NCBI GenBank assembly: GCA_019649035.1
Contig: BMAT01004750.1
Span: forward strand, 20,323-56,767
From: Elysia marginata
Taxonomy: Eukaryota > Mollusca > Gastropoda > Plakobranchidae
Direction of reading: 5' to 3'
Length of the DNA stretch: 36,445 nucleotides
In this document: positions 1 to 11,045 of the stretch, piece by piece
How the letters are laid out: every line of letters begins with the position of its first letter
Position numbering within the stretch: position 1 is the stretch's first letter
The notes under the pieces: model-generated
Told to the model about the DNA's origin: nothing
Database searches by the model: none
The model's input: the letters and a program-made list of their open reading frames with translations, nothing else
Made by a program: the position numbers and the translations under genes

Positions 1-1000
1 CACATACAAAAAAGCCTTTTCTGGCTGAAAAATGACCTCTCCGTCCATTATGATGAAAAAAAAAGAAAAAAAAAGGAATCAACATTGTAGATTTCTCGCC
101 CAGAAGCTAGATCCAGATTTAATCTACATACATTGCTAGATTGATTTGCAAGCACAAATGATCCTACTAATTTAACTAATCCTAGACCCAGATCATGATT
201 TTCAAGGACAAATGTTCCCACTTATCCCAAAGAATTAGGACTTTACAAATCCTAGACCTAGATTCTAGTGTAGATCTCTCTAAGGGACCAGAGGATGTGA
301 TGTAGATCTAGTCAAATCGACAGGGCCCTGGTCATCTTTTTGTAAATCATTTCAGTCAAATTAAATCATGACTTCATGATGCTCTAAGACCTACCTAAAA
401 GTTCTTTGTCATGATTATGCTAAAAAAATATTTTAAATGGAGAGAAAAAAACTTGAATAGACATCACGATTTTCTCATAAATTAAAAAAAGCATTAATTA
501 TTAGCAGAGATCACAGACCATTCTAAATTACCTCTTACAATTATATCATTTTAGTGTGATTTTTATGGATAAGCTAATTTTTTTTCCATTTTTTAAACCC
601 CCCACAAAAAAGCCTTTTCTGACTGAAAGTTCACCTCTGCTACCATTATAATATGATTATTTTGCGTTTCGCACTGTAATCTTTCAGCTTATAACGTTAT
701 AAAAAAAATTCCAAAACTTTAATCAGCACCAGCGAACGCGTCAAGTCATGAACGCATTTCGACGTTCAAGTGAAACCGAAAATAGATTTAAAATGGAGAA
801 AAAACTTTGATAGGCACTACGATTTCTCACGAATTAAAAAAGCATAAGTATTTGCAAAGATCATAGAGCGTTCTAAAGGTCCTCTTACATCAATTTAGTG
901 TGATTTGAAATGGACAGGCTAATTTCCCATTTTTAAGCCCCCCACAAAAAAGCCATTTCTGTCTGAAAGTTCACCTGTCCTTCCATTATAATAAGATTTT
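1..1000. repeat. Diverged repeat units (partial copy at 1-58, copies at about 431-655 and 787-997)
   Basis: The segment ACAAAAAAGCC(T/A)TTTCTG..TGAAA...CACCT...CCATTATAAT occurs at 5-55, 603-655 and 943-997. Copies two and three also share the preceding 170 bp (AAATGGAGA.AAAAACTT, CTCA(T/C)GAATTAAAAAAGCAT, TTTAGTGTGATTT). The second and third copies lie about 340 bp apart and are roughly 80% alike by eye. Family unknown. Positions 60-430 between copies one and two are TAGATC-rich sequence without genes. Confidence 0.75.
661..765. repeat. Dispersed repeat with an inverted partner at 35878-35960
   Basis: TTTGCGTTTCGCACT, ATCTTTCAGC, AGCACCAGCGAACGCGTCA and CATGAACGCATTTCG here are matched in order, on the opposite strand, near the right end of the window. 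The two copies are separated by 35 kb. Confidence 0.7.
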
Positions 1001-1062
1001 CAAAATAATATTTAAGTTTACATTCAGATGATCAACATCTAAACATAAATACCGGCTTTGAA

Positions 1063-1255
1063 CTTATATCTATATCTAGATCTAGATACTATAATTTACA
1101 TCTACTCTACACGGAGATCTAAAACTACAAGTAGATCAGGGTCTACGCAGTTCTAAGCTAGGTTTTTGACATTTTGGAGGCATATCTATCTGTCACTTCA
1201 TTCACAGTTCATTTGCACTGTGCGTAGAGGGAGCAGGTTGACTAGTTCACTCAAT
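1063..1255 (+). repeat. Dispersed TAGATC-containing repeat, copy 1
   Basis: Shares an ordered series of blocks with 9313-9570: CTAGATCTAGAT, TTTACATCTA, GATCTAAAACTACA, GCAGTTCTAAG, AGCAGGTTGACTAGTTCA-like sequence. No coding content. Confidence 0.6.
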
Positions 1256-2412
1256 TCAGGAAGCGTACTTATCAGAGTTGTTTCATCACCCTCGTTCTAA
1301 TACGACTCGTTTTTTTTACCTTTAGCACAAAAACGTAAGACGTATTAAGAGTAGCAACCTGAAGGTACAACATATTATTAAACAAAAGGGCATTTTGTGA
1401 CTTTGGTGCAACTATAACTTTTTCATTGTTTTTTTGTGTTAGTTTTTCTAGAAACCAAAATGTTTGTAAACCCAAAGCATTTGAAACAAAAACAAATATT
1501 AAAGCTTAAAATAATGTTAACTTTGATGATCGCAAGCTAAACAGTAATTTCCGTTTCCTTCAAAAGGAGTCCCAATAGGTATGCATGTATAAATGGGTGC
1601 TGGTTACTTGCAGTATAATTGTGGCGCCCGACTTGACTACAGAATAGCGGTGCTAAGTAGTTAAAAAACCTTAGCCTTTTTTTTCTTTTTAAAGGTGAAG
1701 CTCTCGAGTGGAAGCTATATTTCTATATTATACTAAGTCTTTAGTTTGCGGAGCCACACACAAGTGCAAAACCACCCACCTATAATCTCGGCATATTTCA
1801 GCTAATACCCATGAACGCAATTACTCTCGTTAATGGTCTATCCAAAGCAGCGGGTGTGGCCTCTTTCATCAAACTCTAATAAGATTCCTCTCTTTATCGC
1901 TCGAAACTGAAACCTTCCTCAAGGCAAGATGTAAACCGATGGAATGTTTTTAAGTTGCCATAAATTGAGTATCGCCACCAAAACACTCAGGTTGAAGCAA
2001 ATTACTAAAGTAATTAGTCTGCCACCCGGTATAATGGCTATAAACTCTAAAACGACACGAGAATTCAATTCATTATGAGAGGTGCTTACCGAAACCTCTT
2101 GAACAGTCGTGATTTAATTTTTTAAACGCGGCCTACAGGAAACGGTTTTAGTATTAAAAAAAAAACGTTTTTCATCCGATTTTTGAAAAAAAAAATTCCA
2201 TTTTTATCATTTAATTGCCTTTAAAGTTGTGCTCCTAAAGAGTCAAAAAGAAACTAAAGGCAAACATTTTCAGTAGCAACAGATTTTTTTGGGTAAACTA
2301 TTGTAATGAGAATTTTGTATTTTTTCTCTGTGGTATCAATTATCACTGAACTGTATCAAAGTGATTATTATGCGTCTTCACAAATCATCTTATTTTGATA
2401 TATTATTAATAG

Positions 2413-2536
2413 GGCCTATTAATATTATTATTATCAATATTATTATTATTATTGAATATTATTATTATTACATTATCACTTTTTCAACTGCTTATGCTGC
2501 TTACTACTACAACGACTACTACTACTACTACTACTG

Positions 2537-2573
<37 letters not shown>

Positions 2574-2745
2574 CACTACTACTACTACTACAACTAACAG
2601 TACTACTACTAGTACAACTACTACTACTACTGCTACTACTACTACTACTACTACATTTTTGCTGCTATTACTGTTACTGCTACTACAACTACTACTACAA
2701 TAACTTCAACTACTACTACTACCACCACTACTACTACTACTACTT
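2413..2745. repeat. ATT then ACT triplet microsatellite
   Basis: Imperfect (ATT)n at 2413-2470 passes into (ACT)n at about 2502-2745 with scattered point interruptions. It yields open frames of poly-Tyr, poly-Thr and poly-Leu that are not genes. Confidence 0.95.
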
Positions 2746-2766
2746 CTCCTACCAACTATGTTTTTC

Positions 2767-2905
2767 TAAGTGGCAAGGTGGTGGGTGCCGAAGCATCTAT
2801 AAGTCGAAGGTTCGAATCATACGAAAGGCGGGCATTTAGGGCCTTTCCGCTTAAAAGCATACTTCTCTCCACTGCTATTTTCATACCTTTAAAATCTTTC
2901 AATCA
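2767..2905 (+). mobile_element. Probable SINE head inserted between two ACT-triplet arrays
   Basis: A TGGCAAGGTGG A-box-like element (2771-2781) is followed about 30 bp later by GGTTCGAATC (2810-2819), a B-box match. The spacing is right for a tRNA-derived pol III promoter. The rest (2820-2905) contains a GAAAGGCGGGC / GGGCCTTTCC near-inverted repeat but no clear central domain. Triplet arrays abut both sides. Confidence 0.45.
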
Positions 2906-2908
2906 TTT

Positions 2909-2944
2909 ACTACTACTACTTCTGCTACTACTACTACTACTACA

Positions 2945-2985
<41 letters not shown>

Positions 2986-3207
2986 AACTACTACTATTAT
3001 TACCACTACTTCTACCGCAACTGCTCCTCCTCCTACTACTACTACTTACTGCTGCTGCTGTTAGTAGTAGTAGTAGTAATAGTAGTAGTAGAATAATAAT
3101 AGTAGTAGTAGTTGGTGTAGTAGTAGTAGTTGTAGTAGTAGTAGTCGTTGTACTAGTAGTAGTAGTAGTAGTTATAGTAGTTGTAGTAGTAGTTGTAGTA
3201 GTACTTT
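2909..3207. repeat. Mirror-strand triplet repeat: (ACT)n switching to (AGT)n
   Basis: (CTA)n runs from 2909 to about 3052, then at CTGCTGCTGCTG (about 3050-3061) the sequence becomes (TAG)n until 3207. The two halves are complementary, giving an inverted repeat of about 145 bp per arm with interruptions. Confidence 0.95.
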
Positions 3208-4014
3208 GGTATTTTAAAGCGGCGCTAGCGATCTTAATGACCCCAATATCCTTGATTTACTTTCTCAAAAAGATATTTAATCTTTTAGATATATTTGACT
3301 TTTTTAACCTTTTTCCTTTTGAGCCTCTTTGACATCAGTCATGTGATTGCATTCTAGTCTTAGGGTCATTACGTTCACTGAGTTAACGTCGTCTAAAGGC
3401 TGACTCACTAGATTCTTGATTGACGTTTTGAACTGGTGCGTCATTGCCTACGTGAGATAGGAAAAGATCAAATGTCTCTACATTTTAATTTTCTTTTGCG
3501 ATATAGATACATAAAAAATAATTGTTAGTGCTGAATATCTCATTTCAGCGAATCATGTTTTCTTCGTTTTAATGAGAGTTAAGAAAATAGCCCGAGGAAA
3601 ATTTGCTTTGGCAACTGTTGCAAGAGAATACAAAGTTTCGCCCATAGGTTGCTCAAGAGAAACCTCTGACATTTAAAATAAGAAGAACGCGCGTTCGCTA
3701 ATGATGGTACGTTTGTAATTTTTTTAAAGTCTGATAAGATTTGTACCTATTGGCAGAATCCATTTATATTTTATGATTTCAATCTATACAAGCATCCTTT
3801 TAAAATGCATATTAAATTTTCAAACAAAATGCCTAAAGAAGTCATTGCGGTGTATATTCTTTTGACTTTCCACTAATGACTTCTTGCTCATATCTTAATG
3901 CATGCTTTCATGTTTATTCTATACATACGAATTTGTATTGTTCATGTTTACTTTTTTAATTAACATTATGGGATAAGGTTCAAAAGAAGAAAAGAGCAAA
4001 AGAATCATATGTAC
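3208..4014. other. No gene seen
   Basis: AT-rich sequence with no supported exon, RNA gene or repeat. Confidence 0.5.
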
Positions 4015-4051
4015 AGAGGGAGAGAGAGAGAGACACAGAGTGATAGAGATA

Positions 4052-4084
<33 letters not shown>

Positions 4085-4095
4085 GGAGAAGGAGG
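4015..4095. repeat. (GA)n microsatellite
   Basis: GA-rich tract with ACAGAG and ATAGAG interruptions. The open frames on both strands here are low-complexity. Confidence 0.95.
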
Positions 4096-5895
4096 CATAA
4101 TGATACAATTAAACTGATGGAGAACATTTGTTCAGGTGGAGATAAGACATGTGATGCCGGTCGAGATAAAGCTAGAATGATGGTCATACAGATATATTAT
4201 ACACTCAATGATCAAGAAAATAGGTTAGGATAAACCGTCTAAGAAAACCTTTGCGCTTTGACCTCATACGCGTGCAGAAATCTTAATACAATCACCCAGC
4301 TCGCGCCATAGACACATTAATGACGTGACTGTTGTGAGTCTCAGATAACGTGTACTGAATGCAAAAACTTGAGAAAATGAATTACAATCTATGTCTATGT
4401 CTCTGTCGCCGTCACTGATGATAGAGTGCATGGGCTGGCACTGTCTTTCTACTCTATTCAAGCACAAATGCACCTGAAAGGTGATGAAGGCCTGCAGCAA
4501 AGGGGGACTGAGCAGTATCACCCCAAGATAACGCTACCATTATTTGAAAAAAAAAGTTCGTAATTTTTCCGGGAACGACAGACAATTCTAACACACGTAT
4601 CAATTTCTACTACATCCTTTAAAATGCGTTTCCGATTCTAATACTATGATCTTTCATCAGCTGTTGAGATGTTGTACTACGCTTTAGATCATGCAATGAC
4701 AGAATGTCTTATGTTGAGTGTTTATGCTTTACCACTTCATTTTATCATTTTGATTTATGTAATAGCATCTACGGTCTATAAATATCGTAATAGGCTTTTA
4801 ACTTAGCGCCTTTGTAACATGCGTGTTACAAAAAATATTTTATATTTTACCTTCTTATTGTAAGTTTTTGTTAAGGGCTTAACTTGTCTTCATATCGTAC
4901 AAAATACACTAAAGCTGCTTCAATATTCTTACATTTACAGACACAATTTATTGACAGATTCTTCTGCGCCCTGAGATTTAATCAATAAAAATAGGCAAGC
5001 AATATTAGTCTTCTCTCTTGTTATCTCACATAGGCTACTCTGATTCATCGAGACGGTGTCTGCATGAAATCTTTAATTCTAAGAAAATTGACTGCCTCAG
5101 ATCGTGAAAGAAAATTCAACGCCTATTTTCTATAATTAAATCCATTGAAGTGCCGAGATAAGTTCATTAAGTGTTATTGCCAAACCCAAAAGTCGTTTAT
5201 AAAAAAGGCTATAAGATTAAAGTTTGTTCAAATGTTTCTGTTTAAGTGAACAACGTTGCATTTCTTACGCATTCTTTAACATTTACCTGATGTAGCAGGC
5301 ATCGATTGCATTCCTTCTCACCTAAATAAAAAAGGATATTAACATTATTTTGTTCGTTTCTTGTCATGAGTTTCTCTAATATAAAACTTTGATCTCGAAC
5401 TGTAAATATCAAAATATGTTTCAGCCATTAAACTTGTCTTTTTTAACTTAATACATACTTGATGAGACTTTTTAATCAATATATTTTTTTCAATATCTGT
5501 CCCGTTTTTATTTGGGTTTGATTAGAAAAACTACGGGTGATTAAGTGTATTCATATTTTAAGTAAATCTACGCACACTCAAAAGTAATCAATTTTAATAG
5601 ACGTCATTTTCGTTCCAAACAATAAGAAAATAGCGCACAGTCCAATTCTGTGTGATATCAGATATATAATGCGTGACATTAGGATAAAGCTCATGAGCAA
5701 TGCCTGGAATACCAATATTGATCACCTAATCATCAGTATAATTATCATCCACCAAAACGCCGAAGTGGTATAGACACTGCAACTGAACTAAAAGCGCCTC
5801 AAAACGTTAACTTCTAGGATGAATCAACTGATTGGTTTCTATTGATGACTTAAAGTTATTGTATTTCACTCTAAGACATTTGCCCCCCATTCATG
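4096..5895. other. No gene seen
   Basis: AT-rich sequence. The minus-strand frame 4264-4521 lacks recognisable motifs. No repeat or RNA gene was identified. Confidence 0.5.
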
Positions 5896-6600
5896 ATAAG
5901 ATAAGATGCGATAAATTTTATTGATCCCAACATGGTAATTCATACGTATACTTTCGTCTCCAAAAACGTACAAACATACATAAAATGTTTTCATCACAAA
6001 TGTTCAATATAAGTATAGTGCAAAGTTTCTAACAGTTAAACACAACTTTAATGTACATGTGAAAAAAGAACAGCTGAAACTTTACCAGATTTGCTAAAAT
6101 TAGCCAAGAGAATTAAATCAAATTATTATAATTGCTGAAAAATTATAAACATGTAACATAGTTTTAATTTATATAAGAAAAAACTATGTTTAAAGGGTAC
6201 AATAATTTAACTAAAACTGCTGCTCTAGAGTTATTTTGAAGCAAGTAAAATTAAAGTACAAATGTAGAATGATAAATATGTGTGTATGGAAGTTATTTAT
6301 CGAAAAGCCAAACTGGCATCACACTAAAAACATAAAATAATTTGAAACTTTACGCTACATGTAATATAGAAATAAAAACCAGTACGAATCTCTTAAAGTA
6401 GACATTAGCAACACACCTATAAATTAAATTTAGTTCCTTTTGCAATTCTTGTTATAGCGAGGGGCAGATCTGGAGCAGATGGATCGGCATGCCTTGCTGT
6501 TTTTGTTCTTAGTACTCGGAGCCTCCCGTTACGATTAATAAGAAAGACCTTTAAAAATATTATAGAGGGGGGTGGGTGAAGTCATCCTTCTTACTCTGCT
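5896..6600 (-). pseudogene. Minus-strand LINE 3' end with ATCTT-type tail
   Basis: Read on the minus strand, 6600 down to about 6430 gives an open stretch with RNGRLRVLRTKTARHADPSA and LAITRIAKGTKFNL, resembling the R-T-x-T-A-R-H-A-x end of LINE ORF2. It is followed by roughly 500 bp of AT-rich 3' UTR ending in GGGATCAATAAAATTTATCG then CATCTTATCTTATC (5896-5934). The terminal GGGATCAATAAA plus short repeated tail recurs at 28102-28190 on the plus strand. The tail is convincing; the coding part is weaker. Confidence 0.55.
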
Positions 6601-6887
6601 TGTTTGATTTTATCCTATGTAATTTGTATCCAAAACCCTTTCCCCATCGCTTGGGTTATCACTTTAACATCTTGGTGGGCTAAACGCTACCCTAAGCTTA
6701 CCCAAAACACACGTCAGAGCACACATTACGCGTTTCCTTTTACCAAGTCGACCCATCTCAAAACTAACAAAATAGTAAATTTTCTAAACGGATAAAATTT
6801 TGATTTTGAGAAACTATCGATGCTATATTTTCCACAGGATCTTAAAGAGTCGACTAGAAAGTTTTGAAGTAGTGTTAAAACAATTTG

Positions 6888-7178
6888 TGGTGTCGTGGCC
6901 TTAGGACCGAAAGGTGTGAGGTTTGAGTCCTACTTTCGTCAGGTCGACGTTTAATCCTTGAGAAAGGCTTTTTACACACATTTCTTCGCCGCACTCATGC
7001 GGTAAGGAGTACTCGGTTATAGGCAGTGAAAGATCTTTTCCAATGTGCTAGAGTGATGCGCTTTATTAGCTGCTCCTCTGGGATTTCAGAAGGTAATGCC
7101 CACGTAAAGTGCTTAGAGCACATTAGTCGATTAGGCGATATGTAAAAGCGCTCTTTAGTTTACTTTACTTTAATATAA
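6888..7178 (+). mobile_element. tRNA-derived SINE
   Basis: Head TGGTGTCGTGGCC...GACCGAAAGGTGTGAGGTTT with B box GGTTTGAGTCC (6919-6930 region), then a central domain CCTTGAGAAAGGCTTTTTAC, GCGGTAAGGAGTACTCGG and TATAGGCAGTGAAAG, and a 3' end TGTAAAAGCGCTCTTTAG followed by TTTACTTTACTTT (7141-7172). The tail resembles the AAGCGCT end of CR1/L2-type LINEs, which suggests mobilisation by such an element. The A box is degraded, so it is probably inactive. Confidence 0.75.
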
Positions 7179-9312
7179 AAACAATGACAATTAATGAAAA
7201 GATATTTTTTCCTTTAATCACTATTTTAAGACACAAAAGACATCTTTAAAAATAATGATTCGGGTAATGTAGTGTGAACGTCTATAAAAATCCAAACCAT
7301 TGACCTGCTTTAAAAATTTGAATGGGAACATTGCAAAATGTAAAATACTTCAACCATTAGCGTGGGTATGTTATTAAGTTGTTACCGAATGATTATCATG
7401 GAAAAATCATTAACTGCCTATCTATCTGTCCTCTTTATTTTTAATTTTTAAAATTGATACAAAGCTGTAAGGTGTTATTGAAATTAATTGAATTGTTTGA
7501 CGCAAACATAATATATGGTTCCTTGAACTTTACCGGCTAAAAAAATTAAATTTTATTGATCCGACATGTTTTGTCAGCGGTTTGCTGATCCATCGAAAAT
7601 GATTGCTCAATACAACCATATCATGATTATATAAAATCTGAATAGTTGAGAACTCACACCAGAAAAGACGACGAAGTTAGAGCAAGCACCAGCAAAATCT
7701 ATCATATACGTTTTAGGTTGTGTTGAGGATAAATGGTTTTTGTTTGATATTATTGAATTATCCTTTCAATTTGCAATCATCCAAATACATTTTTAAAATA
7801 CCATTACATGTTTGCCTCTACTCTTAAGCATCAAACTGTATTTTCAACTTTAGATCGATTCTTGCAGGAAAACTGCAGCAATCGTCTGTAATATGAAAGA
7901 GAAAAGTTCAAGAGTCAGCGATAATATTGTTCTCATTTCTACATAAATGGTGTATATCTATTGTGTTAATAATATAGTTGCGAAAGTTGAAATAATCGAA
8001 TTGATCATTATTGCATTTCATAGGCTTGGATCATTTTGCGATTTACAATCATTTTGTAAACGATCTTTGTTGACATTCAGAATTCAGAGCGTAATCATTT
8101 ATATTGTCTTAAAGTAAAAATGTCATAGGATAGGGCTGTTAGTAAAATTAAAGCTAAAGACAGAGAGATTTAGAGGACATTTAGATTTAACAGATAAACT
8201 GAAACAAGCTTAGATTGAAAAAGAGAAGTAGAAAGATTAATAGCGATGGAAAAAAAACAAATCAGGAAACACGTAATTTCAATAAGTGTACTTATAGTCT
8301 AAACATGATTTCAATATATATATATGTATATAAAGAGAGATAGTAGAGAGAAAATATGTATCTAAAACTGATATTTCTCGTATCACTTTCACACTTTTTC
8401 TGTAACAATACTGCAGTGACAGCAAAGAGAGTCTCTCGTGAAACTGAATGAGTCATCTCAAGATTGCGTACTCAAAACTTAAAACCTGTTGAGAACACTG
8501 CATAAAAACTGTTATGGCTACAGACTTGAAAGCTGTCTTTGAACTTAATTAAAAGCTCAGAAAGCAAATAGCACAAAAGAAAACAAAAGAACAAAAGAAG
8601 GCCAACACCATCTAGTGTAAAACTGAGGAAATAATCATGAGAGCGTCTGCTCGCTAGTTAGTTCGAGGGCCCCTTTCATCAAGGAATCAATGAACGCAAA
8701 TCCAACAAGACAAACACAAGACGGTCTGTGATTTTCAGTCCCCTTTCTTGCTTATCTCAATAACGATTTGAAGCAAGACAAACTTGACAAAATCGAAGTT
8801 CATTTGACTTGGCAAAAAGCAACTTCTTCATTTTATACGAAGTGCACATCTTAGGCAAAACCTTTTTGGCTTTGATCTATACAAATAATTGAAAAGAGTT
8901 TGCTTTCTATTAAACTGTAGAAACTTTCTAGATGTTCATTTTGCGAAACCTGAAAATTTAGAGCTGAATTTCGCTTTTTTTAAAAATTATGAGTTGCATG
9001 TTAGAGAAAATGGCAGGAAGCAACCATTTCTACTTGCCAACAGAAAAAACTGACTCTTTTGAGCATGACTGTTGGATATTGGATATTGGCTGCAGTAGTA
9101 TAGTAGTGTATCCAATAACAAAACTTTTTCCAGTTGGAGATCACTATTTCTAACAGTTTTAGTCTGTTCTTAAAGGCGAAGTATTTAGTGTGTTGTATAT
9201 GGAAATGTCTCGCTTATCTCATTCTTGTCGGAACATTATCAATTTTGGTTCATGACCNNNAAATGTCATTATTTTTGTTTGAATACAAAAACTGGTTCAT
9301 ATGTGCTGAAGC
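7179..9312. other. No gene seen; possible short retroelement tail at 7545-7605
   Basis: At 7549-7605 TTTTATTGATCC followed by GACATGTTTTGTCAGC resembles the complement of a GGATCAATAAAA retroelement end, but no body is visible. The rest is AT-rich, with an (AT)n patch near 8313. NNN at 9258-9260. Confidence 0.4.
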
Positions 9313-9570
9313 TATATATCTAGATCTAGATAAGATTTACATCTATCTATCTATCTATCTATTTACACTCAGATCTAAAACTACATAATTTATAGACCTC
9401 GATCTTAGCAGTTCTAAGTAAACAACAACTTGACAGGGTTTGTAACACAACCTTATTCAGATTTTTTTTCCTTTGGGCCTTTAGTGTGTGTGTGTTGACT
9501 ATAGTCATAGCTATCTGGCAGTCTCATCACATTTCATTTGTAGACGGGGCAAGTTGGCTGATCAATATAA
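9313..9570 (+). repeat. Dispersed TAGATC-containing repeat, copy 2
   Basis: Same order of blocks as 1063-1255, but with a (TCTA)n expansion at 9341-9364 and a longer middle section. The blocks GATCTAAAACTACATAA and AGCAGTTCTAAGTAAA are the clearest shared parts. An unresolved NNN sits 53 bp to the left. Confidence 0.6.
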
Positions 9571-10054
9571 TCAGAACACGCTTTCTGTTTATGTAACCAA
9601 ACGGTATTAGTCCAGTAAACGAGACTCTTTAATCTTGCTTTTGCTTTTCCGTGCATTGAGCGTCTTTAACGTTTGAAGAAACAACAACATAAGTATTAAC
9701 CGCCAAGGATTTACTGCCAAATTCGCCGCGCGTCCGTTAGAGCGAGTTTTGAAGAGTTTAAGACTACTGTACAATAGACACAATTAAGAGACAAAAAATT
9801 GCGCATAATCGGTGGAGGGTGTTTTTATTGGCTTGTTATGTCTGTTTACCCGGAAACGTTCAATTTTTAGAACTAGTTACAGCGAACTTAGGAGCCTTTG
9901 AAACTTAATGACAGACTGGATACATGTCGTTGTATTCCGCACATACTTGGTTTGAGGTTGAAGTTGCACTTTTCATACTTGGTTTCTAGCATTCAGTTGC
10001 ATCGACGTTAACTTTACCGGTACCTTGAGCTTCAAAATATACCGAAGCTACTTA
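9571..10054. other. No gene seen
   Basis: Mixed-composition sequence without supported features. Confidence 0.5.
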
Positions 10055-10055
10055 T

Positions 10056-10092
<37 letters not shown>

Positions 10093-10110
10093 ATTTCTCT
10101 ATCTTTTTCT
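10055..10110. repeat. (CT)n-(CTAT)n compound microsatellite
   Basis: CT repeats to 10080, then CTAT units to about 10094, then mixed CT. Confidence 0.95.
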
Positions 10111-10943
10111 TTATGTCTCAGGCAACACTTTAGCACACTTGAGGTGGTCGTGGAATATTAAACTATGTAAAGAATTTAAAAAATTAATTCGAGTTGACCA
10201 TACTGCTTAGCCTGCAATTGAGTCATTGCCGAATTTTCCACAAATTTCAAGTAGGTTTTTTATTGGCAAACCGTACAAAGACTAGTCGCAAAAACATTTA
10301 AATATCTGTCAGGCTCTATTTAAGTAGGTACGGCAATTGAACTTTAATGTTAATTATTTGATAGCATGAAACCTACTTCAGGCTAAGAGTCACCAAATAA
10401 CGAACGCTCTCTGTGCAGCTATAGACAACTATTAGGAGAAAAGTGTCCTTCGCTTCATGCAAGCATGCGATCATAAAAATTAATTATATTTTTTCACCCC
10501 CTCCCCATCACCGGTTTTTTTCCTAAACGAGAGTATTGTTAAAACCAACTTATAATTATGTTGTCCTGGCATCTTTCTCCTGAGTATTGCAACTTAGGAG
10601 ACGATAAACGCAATAAAAAACATCCCTGTCGTTTTTACTTCCTTTCTCCCATCCATGCTACCAGGTTGCTTATTAGCTGTTTCAAAAGAAATGTATTTTT
10701 AGAAAAAAAGTAAAATGTAAAATAATCAATAGTGTGTAAACTGTGTTGTTATGACCCAATAACTCGTGAAGATGGTATTACTAGATTGGCAAATATGTCT
10801 GATGGCAATATTGATTTTACAATGTTTATTGTAAAAAAAAAAGAATCTGGTCGACTAAATGTATGTGCGTGACAAATTTTTATCACCATGACGAGATTGT
10901 TCATTAGTTCTTTAATTTTTTAACTTGATAACTGCTACTGATT
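10111..10943. other. No gene seen
   Basis: AT-rich, with no supported features. Confidence 0.5.
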
Positions 10944-11045
10944 ACTCTCTCTCTCTCCCTCTCTGTCTCTCTCTCTCTTTCTCTCTCTCTTTCTTTCTAC
11001 CTCTCTCTCCCACTCTCTTTCAAACTCTCCGTCTTCTCTAGCCCA
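10944..11045. repeat. CT-rich low-complexity tract
   Basis: About 100 bp of imperfect CT repeats with CCCT, TTTC and ACCT interruptions. Confidence 0.9.

Noticed and set aside
2361-3332. Open frames of poly-Tyr, poly-Thr, poly-Leu and poly-Val up to 184 codons
   Set aside because: They are translations of ACT/AGT triplet microsatellites with no domain and with frames open on both strands for the same reason.
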